From NCBI GenBank assembly GCA_963819885.1, contig CAWFXV010000026.1, forward strand, positions 174,349 through 238,348: a stretch of 64,000 bases of DNA. The letters are read 5' to 3'. The notes under the pieces are model-generated. The model did not search any database. It was not told the origin of the DNA and saw nothing but the letters and a program-made list of their open reading frames with translations. Every line of letters starts with the position of its first letter. The first letter of the stretch is position 1. Below, one piece after another: positions 8,487-16,794 of the stretch. The position numbers and the translations under genes are program-made. Origin of the DNA: JACVRX01 sp963819885. Lineage in GTDB: Bacteria; Actinomycetota; Actinomycetes; Jiangellales; Jiangellaceae.

Positions 8487-9568
8487 GACGCCAGGCCCGC
8501 GGCGACTTCGGTGAGAACGTCCGGTTCGACGGCCCCGGCGAGCAGGCGGCCGTCGTCAAGCAACAGCACCGACAGCAGCTCGGTCTCGAGTAGCCGACCC
8601 GATCCATAGGGACCGCTGACGGCCGACGCCCCGCCCAACAGAGCCTCGAGAACGCCGTCCTCGTCCGGTGCCGGCAGGGTCACCTCAGGCACTACGAGCA
8701 CCGCCGTCCAGCCCTCGCCGACAACGGTCGGTCGCGGCTGGACGTTATCGGCGTTGAAGCCAGGGGGCTCGTCGCCCTTGTGCGCCTCCATCGCCGCCAG
8801 ATCCAACTCGTCGAGGGTCGCGCCCGGCGGGGGGTTGAAGCGGTAGACGTCGGCAGCCGGTTCACCGAAGGTCACCGACGTGAAGCCGACCTCGAATGCC
8901 GGCTCGTCCGCACCAGTCGAGTTGACCTCGACCCGAAGGGGCATCGACGTTGCGCCGTCGACGGCGAGGCGGACGTCCTCGATCAACGATCGGTCATCCC
9001 GTGGCGTCACGACGAGCTCGTAGGCTGCCCGACCGGCCACTTCAGCAGTTCCGTCGACGGCAACCTCGGTGCTCGGGTCGATCGCGGCGAGCAGCGCTTC
9101 GGCCGCCTCATCTGGACTCATCCCCACGCCTGCGGTGCCTGGACCCGTGCCCTCATGCGGTGGCAGGACGCCGTGTTGCGCAGTGTTCGTCCTGCTCGAC
9201 CAGACCCAGACCTCCGCTCCGTTCCGAATGACATTGGTCTCGTCTAGCTCGTCCATCACGGCGACGCGGGCCAGCTCCGGTGACGAGTACCAGATCCGGG
9301 CGGTGTGCGATCCGGTCAGCAAAGCCGCCGGACCGGCCGCCGCTGCCGCGGAGTACGGCAGCTCCGGCAGGCCGAGGCGTGAGGTCTGAACAACGGTGCC
9401 CGAGAACGGTTGGTCGGAGTCCGTGACGGCGACCAGCAGTTCCGCGGCAGTCTTCTCCGGCAGATCCGGCGCGGATGCGCCCGCGACCGCACCGACGCCG
9501 ATGGCGGCTGCCACCACGGTGACGGTCGCGATCGGTATGGCCCATCGGGACCGCAGCATGGACGCCAT
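8483..9568 (-). CDS. Secreted LolA/RseB-like protein
   Basis: 361-residue exported protein. A basic start (LRSRW) is followed by a hydrophobic segment and an Ala-rich cleavage region near residue 33. The mature part carries the LolA/RseB (MucB) half-barrel pattern: GTVVQTSRLGLPELP, RIWYSSPELARVAVMD, VWVWSS, YELVVTPRD and a late YRFNPPPGATLDEL. I chose ATG 9568, seven bases after AAGGGG; ATG 9574 is too close to it. Proteins of this fold bind lipid or lipoprotein moieties or sense them at the membrane. Its coupling to an ABC exporter and the divergent two-component system suggest that it delivers cargo to, or reports the state of, the exporter. Function is inferred from fold and context. Confidence 0.8.
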   Translation of the reverse strand: MASMLRSRWAIPIATVTVVAAAIGVGAVAGASAPDLPEKTAAELLVAVTDSDQPFSGTVVQTSRLGLPELPYSAAAAAGPAALLTGSHTARIWYSSPELARVAVMDELDETNVIRNGAEVWVWSSRTNTAQHGVLPPHEGTGPGTAGVGMSPDEAAEALLAAIDPSTEVAVDGTAEVAGRAAYELVVTPRDDRSLIEDVRLAVDGATSMPLRVEVNSTGADEPAFEVGFTSVTFGEPAADVYRFNPPPGATLDELDLAAMEAHKGDEPPGFNADNVQPRPTVVGEGWTAVLVVPEVTLPAPDEDGVLEALLGGASAVSGPYGSGRLLETELLSVLLLDDGRLLAGAVEPDVLTEVAAGLAS

Positions 9569-9615
9569 CGTCATTCCCCTTCCAGTACCTCGCCCTCCCA
9601 CTGTGTTCCATCGAC

Positions 9616-9637
9616 GCTGTGAGAACGCTGAGAGAAG
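9616..9637. promoter_or_regulatory. 11-bp direct repeat, probable response-regulator site
   Basis: Two adjacent 11-mers, GCTGTGAGAAC and GCTGAGAGAAG, agree at 9 of 11 positions. A direct repeat with an 11-bp period is the usual binding geometry for OmpR/PhoB-type regulators. It lies in the gap between the LolA-like gene and the regulator gene that encodes exactly such a protein, about 48 bp before the LolA-like start. Confidence 0.5.
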
Positions 9638-9638
9638 A

Positions 9639-9688
9639 GTGATCATGTCGACTTGCCACCTCGACGGGTCCGTATTCGACATGATCAC
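9639..9688. promoter_or_regulatory. Perfect 13-bp inverted repeat before response regulator gene
   Basis: GTGATCATGTCGA (9639-9651) returns as its exact reverse complement at 9676-9688 after 24 bases. It sits directly beside the 11-bp direct repeat and ends 54 bases before the regulator start. It could be an operator for a second factor, a looped regulator site, or a leader hairpin. Confidence 0.5.
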
Positions 9689-9742
9689 CGGAGGGCGACG
9701 GACCGGTGCGCCGCCGCCGCCAGCCTCGGGGAGACTGGAGGC

Positions 9743-10420
9743 GTGCGGGTGCTCGTCGTCGAGGACGAGGTCCGGCTCGCGCAGGCGCTGCAACGTGGCC
9801 TGCGAGCCGAGGGCTTCGCGGTGGACCTCGCTCACGACGGAGTGGACGGCCTGCACCGCGCCCGGGAAACGAGCTACGACGTGGTCGTCCTCGACGTCAT
9901 GTTGCCCAAGCTGTCCGGATACCGCGTATGCCGGGCCCTCCGCGCGGAACAGAACTGGGTGCCGGTCCTCATGCTTTCGGCCAAGGACGGCGAATACGAC
10001 CAGGCCGACGGTTTGGACGTCGGCGCCGACGACTACCTGACCAAGCCCTTCTCCTACGTGGTCCTGGTCGCGCGGCTGCGGGCCTTGCTGCGGCGCAGCC
10101 CGCCGGCCCGGCCGCCGGTGTACGAAGCTGGGGACTTGTCCCTCGACCCGGCCGGGCACACCGTCCGGCGCAGCGGCGAGGAGGTGGCACTGACGCCGCG
10201 CGAGTTCGCGCTGCTCGAGTTGTTCATGCGGCATCCGGACCAGGTGCTGTCGAAGAGGGAGATCCTCGAGCACGTGTGGGACGCTCGGTACGACGGCGAC
10301 CCGAACGTCGTCGAGGTATACGTCGGGTACCTGCGCCGCAAGATCGACGCACCGTTCGGGCGCCGGGCCCTGCAGACCGTTCGCGGCGCCGGCTACCGCC
10401 TGGCCGGCGACGGTGGCTGA
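9743..10420 (+). CDS. OmpR-family response regulator
   Basis: 225-residue two-component response regulator. The receiver domain has the acidic pair at residues 8-9, phospho-acceptor Asp51 (VVVLDVMLP), Ser79 and Lys101 (LTKPF). The C-terminal winged helix (residues 130-223) shows LTPREFALLELFM and LQTVRGAGYRL. The GTG at 9743 is taken as start because homologues begin with VRVLVVEDE and GGAGG lies just upstream; the GTG two codons later is possible. It overlaps the kinase gene by eight bases. The direct repeat in the upstream gap is a likely own site, so the divergent LolA-ABC unit is the probable target. Confidence 0.92.
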   Translation: MRVLVVEDEVRLAQALQRGLRAEGFAVDLAHDGVDGLHRARETSYDVVVLDVMLPKLSGYRVCRALRAEQNWVPVLMLSAKDGEYDQADGLDVGADDYLTKPFSYVVLVARLRALLRRSPPARPPVYEAGDLSLDPAGHTVRRSGEEVALTPREFALLELFMRHPDQVLSKREILEHVWDARYDGDPNVVEVYVGYLRRKIDAPFGRRALQTVRGAGYRLAGDGG

Positions 10421-11792
10421 GCCGAACCGCCGCTGGCCGGCGGTGAGCCTGCGCGCGAGGCTCACCGTCGTCGCGACGCTGTTGGTCGCCGTGGCCTTGC
10501 TGGCCGGAACGGTGCTGTTGCTGGTCGCCCTGCACCGGTCGTTGATCGCCGCGCTGGACGAGACTGCGCGTCAGCGGGCCCGAGATGTCGTGGCGTTGGT
10601 CGACAGCGGACAGCTGCCGGACCCGATCCCGGTCGCAGCCGGGACGCCGCTGGTGCAGGTCGTCGATGCCGACGATCGCGTGGTCGCTGCCTCGGCGGGT
10701 AGCGATCGGCTGGTTCCGATCTTGTTGCCCGACGACGTGGCAGCAGTCCGGGATGGCGCCGTACGAACGATTGGCGGCTCCCGGCTCGGGCTGTCCGGCG
10801 AGCTTCGCGTCATCGGCGAACCGGCGGACGCCGAGGAACCGCAGACCGTACTCGTCGCGATGTCGGTCGCCGAGGTCGAGGGCAGTCTGCAGGTCGTGCG
10901 GACGGCGATGATCGTCGGCGCTCCGCTTCTGGTCGGCGGGTTCGCCATGGTCTGCTGGCTGCTCGTCGGATCCGCCCTCCGACCAGTGGCTGCATTACGG
11001 CGAGGGGCCGAGGACATCACGACGACACGTCAGGCAGGTCGGCTACCGGTGCCGGACGCCGACGACGAAGTGCGTCGGCTCGCATTGACTCTGAACGACA
11101 TGCTGGAGCGGCTCGAGCGCTCGAGCGCTCGCCAGCGCTCCTTCGTGGCCGACGCGGCACACGAGCTGCGCAGCCCGCTGACCGCGATCCGGACCCAACT
11201 GGAAGTCGCCCGCGCGCATCCTCAGCAGGCCGATTGGCCCCAGGTGTCGACCGATGCCCTCGCCGATGTGGAGCGGCTCTCCCGACTGGTCGACGACTTG
11301 CTGGTGCTCGCCCGGTTGGAGGACGGTGCAGTGCCGCCGGTCGAAGCAGTCGATCTGGCGCACGTGGCCGACAAGATCGTCGCGCGGACCGTCGCTGATG
11401 TGTCACTCCGCCGGGAGGGAGACGACGAGGTCATCGTGCGCGCGGACGTCGACGCCGTGCAGCGGGTCGTGGCAAACCTCGTCGACAACGCCGTCCGGTA
11501 CGCCGCGACCACCGTCATCGTCGACGTCCGTGACGGTGCCGGGGGTGGCGCCGTCGTCAGCGTGGCCGACGACGGCCCCGGCATCCCAGCGGAACAGCGC
11601 GACCACGTATTCGAGCGCTTCACTCGTCTCGACCATGCCCGCAGCCGCGACGCCGGAGGCGCCGGGCTTGGCCTGGCCATCGTTCGAGAGCTCGTCCGCT
11701 CCCAAGGCGGAGAGGTGTCGCTCGAGGACAACGCACCCGGGCTGCGTGCCGTTGTCCGCCTGCCAGAGACTCCCACGCGTGGCGATGGTTGA
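10413..11792 (+). CDS. Two-component sensor histidine kinase
   Basis: 459-residue membrane sensor. Two membrane segments (about 17-40 and 165-187) flank an extracytoplasmic domain of roughly 120 residues. HAMP follows, then the HisKA domain with phospho-acceptor His250 in VADAAHELRSPL, then the ATPase domain with N box NLVDNAVRYAA, G1 DDGPGIP and G2 GGAGLGLAIV. The GTG start overlaps the response regulator stop, so the pair is translated together. The signal is unknown; the divergent LolA-like/ABC genes suggest an envelope or antimicrobial-peptide stimulus. Confidence 0.93.
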   Translation: MAEPNRRWPAVSLRARLTVVATLLVAVALLAGTVLLLVALHRSLIAALDETARQRARDVVALVDSGQLPDPIPVAAGTPLVQVVDADDRVVAASAGSDRLVPILLPDDVAAVRDGAVRTIGGSRLGLSGELRVIGEPADAEEPQTVLVAMSVAEVEGSLQVVRTAMIVGAPLLVGGFAMVCWLLVGSALRPVAALRRGAEDITTTRQAGRLPVPDADDEVRRLALTLNDMLERLERSSARQRSFVADAAHELRSPLTAIRTQLEVARAHPQQADWPQVSTDALADVERLSRLVDDLLVLARLEDGAVPPVEAVDLAHVADKIVARTVADVSLRREGDDEVIVRADVDAVQRVVANLVDNAVRYAATTVIVDVRDGAGGGAVVSVADDGPGIPAEQRDHVFERFTRLDHARSRDAGGAGLGLAIVRELVRSQGGEVSLEDNAPGLRAVVRLPETPTRGDG

Positions 11793-11825
11793 CGGGCTGG
11801 TGATCTTCGCGGGACCGTCGTCCGT

Positions 11826-12455
11826 GTGAAGGAGGACCCCACCTGTCCCCGGTGCGGCGGTGCCCTTCGCTCGCCGGGGCTGTGGTCGAGCAAGTGGACG
11901 TGCCCGATCCACGGCGAGGTCTTTCCGCTGCATCCGGTAACGGTGCCGAGCGCGCGGCTCGCGCGTCAGCTGGGAGAGCGGTCGGCTGTCCCGCTTTGGC
12001 TGCCGTGGCCCATGCAACGGGGATGGGTCGTCGGCGCAATCATCCACGCCGGTGATGACATGTCCGGAGTTCACGCGACGGGCGTCGTCGTCAGCGGGCC
12101 CAACCCGATGGGCGGTGCAGCCGACCTGTTGCTCGTCGCGGAGGAGCAGGGCGTGGGACTCGGTGCGCGGTTCGCGGGCGTGGAGGGCGGCGATCCCGGC
12201 GACGCCGTGAAGCAGGAGCCGCACGCACGACTCGAGTTCGAGAGCCGGCCGGTGCCGCTGTGGTGGGTCGACTCACCCGCCGACCGCGCCGTCTACGTCG
12301 GTCAGTGGAGTGGGCGTTGGCTGTGGGTGATTCTGCGCCCCCAGAGCGCCGGCATACTGCTGATCGAGGACCTCCCGGTGGCCGACCTGCGCACCCTCGG
12401 CCACGAGGCGGATCTCCTGCCGTACGGGACGCCGCCGCCCTGGCTGACCTCGTAG
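11826..12455 (+). CDS. DUF6758-type conserved actinobacterial protein
   Basis: 209 residues, function unknown. The N-terminus has a zinc-ribbon-like start (CPRCGG at residues 7-12 and a third Cys in WTCPIHGEVFPLHP). Next come a PLWLPWPMQRGWVVGAIIHAG stretch, a Gly-rich part (GPNPMGGAADLLLVAEEQG) and a Trp-rich C-terminal region (WSGRWLWVILRPQSAG). No catalytic motif is recognisable. The GTG start lies 33 bp after the kinase stop. The next gene, a PHP phosphoesterase, starts 63 bp downstream on the same strand. This neighbour pair is common in actinobacteria to my knowledge. Confidence 0.7.
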   Translation: MKEDPTCPRCGGALRSPGLWSSKWTCPIHGEVFPLHPVTVPSARLARQLGERSAVPLWLPWPMQRGWVVGAIIHAGDDMSGVHATGVVVSGPNPMGGAADLLLVAEEQGVGLGARFAGVEGGDPGDAVKQEPHARLEFESRPVPLWWVDSPADRAVYVGQWSGRWLWVILRPQSAGILLIEDLPVADLRTLGHEADLLPYGTPPPWLTS

Positions 12456-12518
12456 ACCGTCGGGTCCGCTCTACGATCGCTCTCGTCTGTCTTCGACCTA
12501 CCCTCGGGGCTGCTGTCC

Positions 12519-13397
12519 GTGCGAATCGACCTGCACACTCACAGCAACGTCTCCGACGGCACCGACCGCCCGGGCGACCTGGTCCGCCGTGCCGGTGATG
12601 CAGCGCTTGACGTCGTGGCCCTCACCGACCATGACACCGTCGACGGCTGGCCGGCGGCCCGAGGCGCAGCTGGGCCCGAGAACGTGCTCGTCGTACCGGG
12701 TGTCGAGATTTCGACACGGCTGCGCGGGGCTGGTGTCCACGTCCTCGGCTATCTGCTCGACCCGGCCTATCCGCCACTTGCCGACGAGCTCGCCCGGGTG
12801 CGCGGAGGCCGTGCGAACCGGTTGACGGAGATGACCCTGCTGCTCACCAAGGCGGGGATGCCCGTCGATGTGGCGGACGTGCTGGCGGTGGCCGGCTCCG
12901 CGTCGTCGATAGGCCGGCCACACGTCGCCGACGCGCTGGTGGCGAAGGGTTACGTCGCAGACCGCGCCGAGGCGTTCACCCGACTACTCTCCGACGGCGG
13001 ACCGGCCTACGTCCCCAGGTACGCGCCGACGACCGAGGCGGCCGTGCGGCTGGTGCGGGATGCAGGGGGCGTTACGGTGCTCGCCCACCCGTGGGGGCGC
13101 GGATCGCGACGCGTGCTCGATTCGCCGACGATCGCCGCCCTGGCGAAGAACGGCCTGGCTGGGATCGAGGTCGACCACGAGGACCACGATCTTGCGGATC
13201 GGGCCGCTCTGCGGCAGATCGCGCGGACCCATGGCCTGGTGGTCACCGGATCGAGCGACTACCACGGCACGGGCAAGATTGGACACACCCTCGGCGTCAA
13301 CACCACCGACCCAGCCGAGTTCGAGCGGCTGCTGGATCTGGCTCACGCTGCTGCTGCCGCGGCCGGCCGGGATGTCCCGCAGCTGGGCGTGGCATGA
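12519..13397 (+). CDS. PHP-domain phosphoesterase
   Basis: 292-residue member of the polymerase-and-histidinol-phosphatase family that hydrolyses phosphate esters with a three-metal centre. Metal-binding motifs are intact: DLHTHS (His6, His8), LTDHDT, a Glu in VPGVEIS, VLAHPWG and SSDYHG near the C-terminus. Size and motifs resemble 3',5'-nucleoside bisphosphate phosphatase / RNase AM (YciV), which clears nucleotide bisphosphates or trims RNA 5' ends. The start is GTG, and the stop overlaps the MarC ATG by four bases. Confidence 0.88.
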   Translation: MRIDLHTHSNVSDGTDRPGDLVRRAGDAALDVVALTDHDTVDGWPAARGAAGPENVLVVPGVEISTRLRGAGVHVLGYLLDPAYPPLADELARVRGGRANRLTEMTLLLTKAGMPVDVADVLAVAGSASSIGRPHVADALVAKGYVADRAEAFTRLLSDGGPAYVPRYAPTTEAAVRLVRDAGGVTVLAHPWGRGSRRVLDSPTIAALAKNGLAGIEVDHEDHDLADRAALRQIARTHGLVVTGSSDYHGTGKIGHTLGVNTTDPAEFERLLDLAHAAAAAAGRDVPQLGVA

Positions 13398-13993
13398 ACT
13401 GGCAGCTGTTCGTCGAGGGCTTCGTGACGCTCTTTGTGATCATGGATCCGCCCGGCACGATTCCGCTCTTCCTGGCGTTGACGGCCAACCTCCGTCCCGG
13501 CGAGCGCCGACGGGCAGCCTGGCAAGCCGTGGCCGTGTCGCTCGCCGTGATCGTCGCCTTTGCTCTGTTCGGTCAGGCCATTCTCAACTACCTGAACATC
13601 AGCCTGGCTGCCTTGCAGGGCGCCGGTGGACTGTTGCTCCTGCTGGTCGCGCTGGAACTGCTCACGGGCAAGCTCGACGATCCCCAGACCGCCCAGGGCG
13701 GCAACATCGCGATGGTCCCGCTCGGCACTCCTTTGCTGGCCGGGCCGGGCGCCATCGTCGCGACGATGGTGTTCGTGCAGGGCTCCGACGACCTGCCCGA
13801 TTTCCTCGCCATCGGCCTTGCCATCGTGGCCGTGCATCTCGTGATGTGGGCCTTCATGCGGTACAGCGTCGTGATCCGACGGCTGCTCAAGGACTCAGGG
13901 ATCTTGCTCGTGTCACGGATCGCGGGCCTCTTGCTCGCCGCCATCGCAGTCCAACTCGTCGCCGAGGCGGTTCGGGCGTTCGTCGAGGGCTGA
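13394..13993 (+). CDS. MarC-family integral membrane protein
   Basis: 199 residues with six predicted membrane helices. Family marks are the N-terminal VIMDPPGTIPLFLALT and the central PLGTPLLAGPGAI loop. The ATG at 13394 overlaps the PHP gene stop (ATGA), so the two are translationally coupled. MarC proteins were once linked to multiple antibiotic resistance, a role later withdrawn; no transport function is established. Confidence 0.9.
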   Translation: MNWQLFVEGFVTLFVIMDPPGTIPLFLALTANLRPGERRRAAWQAVAVSLAVIVAFALFGQAILNYLNISLAALQGAGGLLLLLVALELLTGKLDDPQTAQGGNIAMVPLGTPLLAGPGAIVATMVFVQGSDDLPDFLAIGLAIVAVHLVMWAFMRYSVVIRRLLKDSGILLVSRIAGLLLAAIAVQLVAEAVRAFVEG

Positions 13994-14028
13994 GTGCCGC
14001 AGGCGTCCGCGCGAGTGACCATAGAGGG

Positions 14029-15800
14029 ATGAGCGAAGACAATGCTCGTCCTGACGTGCCGGAGCGTGCGCGACTCGCCGAGTTGTGGCCCTACGTCCGC
14101 GACCACACCGGTGGTGCTCGGTGCCATCGCGGTGATCTCGCTGGTGGCGACGGCCCTGGCGCTGATCCAGCCGCTGACCCTGCAACGGGTGATCGACGAA
14201 GTCGGCAGCGGGCGAACGCTGACCCCGGCGATCACCCTGCTCGTCGTCGTCACGTTGAGTGGGGCCCTCTTCTCGGCTCTGCAGTCGTATCTGCTGCAAC
14301 GCACGGCCGAAGGCGTTGTGCTCGGTGCTCGGCGGAGCCTGGTGGCTCATCTGCTCCGCTTGCCGGTGGCCGAGTACGACCGCCGCCGGATCGGCGACCT
14401 GATCTCCCGGGTCGGTTCAGACACCACACTGTTGCGAGCCGTCGTCACGTCAGGCTTGTTCGACATCGTCTCCTCCGTCCTGATGTTCGTCGGTGCGGTC
14501 GCGCTGATGGCGTACGTCGACATCTCGCTACTGCTCATCACCTTGACCGCCGTCGTGGTCGGAGCGGTCGCGGTAATGGGCCTGGGAGGTGCGATCCGCC
14601 GGGCCAGCAAGCGGGCTCAGTCCAGCGTCGGCGACATGACGGCGTCAGTCGAGCGAGCTCTGGGCGCGATCCGCACAATCCGAGCGGCTGGCGCGACCCA
14701 GCGAGAGACCGAACTGGTCGGAAACGCCGCGGCTTCGGCGTACCGCGCCGGTGTCGACATGGCGAAGCTCAGCGCACTGATCCAGCCGATCATGTCCCTG
14801 TGCATTCAAGGCGCGTTCATCCTGGTGCTGGGGTACGGCGGGTACCAGGTGGCAACCGGCGAGATGACTCTCGGCGACCTGGTGGCGTTCCTGCTCTACC
14901 TGTTCATGCTGGTGATGCCGCTCGGTCGGGCGGTGCACGCGTTCACGACGTTGCAGGCGGGTCTCGGTGCGCTCGACCGGATGCAGGAGGTCATGCGGAT
15001 CCCGACGGAGGAAGCCGACGAGGCTTCGCTGCCTCCAGCTTCAGCAATCAACGCACCTGGATCCGGCGCCATGCTCGAGCTGGCCGACGTGAGCTTCGCC
15101 TACGACGGCGGGCCGGCTGTGCTCGACCAGGTCAGCTTCGCGGTCGAGCGCGGCTCCCGCACCGCGATCGTCGGCCCCTCGGGAGCGGGCAAGTCGACGA
15201 CGCTCGCGCTGGTCGAACGCTTCTACGAGCCATCGTCCGGCACGGTCCGCCTCGACGGTGTCGACGTCTCGACGCTTCCGCGTGCACGACGTGCGCCGAC
15301 GCATCGCCTACGTCGAGCAGGAGGCGCCGGTACTGGCCGGCTCGATCGCGGACAACCTCCGGCTGGCGGCCCCCGATGCAACCGACGACGAGCTGATGAA
15401 CGTACTCGATGAGGTCGGGTTGTCGGACTTGGTCGAGCGGACCGACCGCGGCCTGGATGTGCCAGTCGGCGACGATGGCGTCCTGCTCTCGGGCGGACAG
15501 CGCCAGCGGCTCGCCTGGGCGCGGGCCTTTCTGGCCAGCCCTGACCTTCTCCTGCTGGACGAGCCGACGTCGAGTGTCGACTCGCGGACCGAGCAGGTTC
15601 TGCAAGACGCTCTACGCGCAACGGCCCGCGACCGAACGGTTCTTGTCGTCGCGCACCGGCTCGCGACGGTCGCGGACTCGGACCGGATCGTCGTCCTCGA
15701 CGGTGGCCGGATCACTGCCGTCGGCACGCATGACGAGCTGCTCGCGTCGTCACCCCTGTACCGGGAGCTCGCGACGCACCAGCTGCTGGTCGAGTCGTAG
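14029..15800 (+). CDS. ABC exporter half-transporter (TMD-NBD fusion), two frameshifts
   Basis: Type IV ABC exporter with an N-terminal six-helix domain (residues 20-310) and a C-terminal ATPase: Walker A GPSGAGKST, signature LLSGGQRQR, Walker B LLLDEPTSSVD, switch His in VVAHRL. As sequenced the frame breaks twice. Dropping one C at 14108-14109 joins LWPYVRDHT to VVLGAIAV. Dropping one T at 15276-15277 joins DGVDVSTL to RVHDVRRRIAYVEQ. With both corrected the gene is 589 codons from ATG 14029, a normal length. The ATPase motifs are well preserved, which argues for sequencing error, but a recent pseudogene is possible. Substrate is unknown (multidrug or lipid exporter type). An 80-bp repeat follows the stop. 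Confidence 0.85.
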
Positions 15801-15825
15801 GACGCGGGGATCGGTCCGGATCCGG

Positions 15826-15905
15826 CCACCACCAGGCGAATGCGTACATCACCAGGCCTGCATGCCTGGTGATGTATAGGCAGGCATGGTGAACGTGGTC
15901 ATTCC
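15826..15905 (-). repeat. 80-bp structured repeat, copy A
   Basis: One of four ungapped 80-bp copies. Read on the minus strand it begins GGAATGACCACGTTCACCA, then ten variable bases, a perfect 13-bp stem (TACATCACCAGGC with a 6-base loop), six variable bases and the 3' arm CGCCTGGTGGTGG. It sits between two convergent genes. The TGA of the downstream hydrolase (15899-15901) lies inside its conserved 5' arm. Confidence 0.95.
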
Positions 15906-16768
15906 GGGCGAGGGCGGAAGGCCGCGGCGTCCACGCTGGTCCAGAACCGAGACAGGACGGCGATGGTCTGTTCCGGCTGCTCGGCGGCGGGTGAGTGGCC
16001 GGCACCTTCGATGACCGCGACGGCCGCGCCGAGGCGGGTCGCCATGCTGCGCTGCTCGTCGATCGGCCAGCCGTCGTCGTCCGCGCCGAAGGCGACCAGG
16101 ACCGGCACACCGGTCGCCGCAAGCGAATCCACGACGTCTTCGGCGGTCGTGAGGTGCAACGTTATGGCGCGGATCGACAGCGGATGGTTGGCGAGAAACC
16201 GGGTCTGCATGAACCGCTCGATCTCCGGGGGCGGTTCGGCCATGCCCTGTGATCGCTCGTAGGCCCGCTTGGCTGCCCATGTCGCCGGCAGTCCGATCGC
16301 CCGGACGGCATCGGCCATTCCCCGCAGCAGATCGTGTGAGTCGGCCCGCGCAGGGCCAGGACCGGAGCCCAGCAGGGTGAGTGACGCCACGGCGTCGCGT
16401 TCGGCGATGGCGACCCGGCGCGCGACGATCCCGCCGAACGAGTGCCCGACCAAATGAACGGGCCCGCCGATCTCGTGGATGAGCTGCGCCAGATCCGTGC
16501 TGAAGGCCGGCAGTGTGTAGTCGTCAGCGCGTGCGGTGCCCGCAGTTTCGTACTGCCCCTTCTGGTCTAGTGCGACCACGCGGTAACCGGCATCCGCGAG
16601 CGGTGCGAGTATCGCGACGAAGTCCTCCTTGCTGCCGGTCCAACCCGGGACGAACACGGCGCAGGGGCCCGACGAGCCCGCCTCCAACACGGCGAACTCG
16701 GCCCGCTCGGTACGGACTCGGGCACTGCGCACGCCGTCGGGGAGGTCGAGAAAAGGGGGTGCGCTCAC
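15899..16768 (-). CDS. Alpha/beta-hydrolase
   Basis: 289-residue serine hydrolase. The oxyanion/entry segment is VFVPGWTGSKEDF. The nucleophile elbow is LVGHSFGGIVARR, the acid lies in LVAFGADDDGWP, and the catalytic His is in IEGAGHSPAAE. It starts at GTG 16766-16768 and is divergent from the L,D-transpeptidase gene with only 26 bp between the starts. Its substrate cannot be told; mycobacterial relatives in the same neighbourhood are lipase/esterase-like (LipV). The stop codon is supplied by the 80-bp repeat. Confidence 0.87.
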   Translation of the reverse strand: MSAPPFLDLPDGVRSARVRTERAEFAVLEAGSSGPCAVFVPGWTGSKEDFVAILAPLADAGYRVVALDQKGQYETAGTARADDYTLPAFSTDLAQLIHEIGGPVHLVGHSFGGIVARRVAIAERDAVASLTLLGSGPGPARADSHDLLRGMADAVRAIGLPATWAAKRAYERSQGMAEPPPEIERFMQTRFLANHPLSIRAITLHLTTAEDVVDSLAATGVPVLVAFGADDDGWPIDEQRSMATRLGAAVAVIEGAGHSPAAEQPEQTIAVLSRFWTSVDAAAFRPRPE

Positions 16769-16794
16769 GCCGTCACGGTACTAATCATCGGTAC

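Noticed and set aside
8483..10465. 660-codon minus-strand frame
   Set aside because: Its C-terminal 361 codons are the LolA-like protein; the upstream half runs antisense through the response regulator and has no domain.
13060..15396. 778-codon plus-strand frame
   Set aside because: Frame artefact crossing PHP, MarC and the ABC exporter; only the short N-terminal piece of the exporter (from 14029) in it is real.
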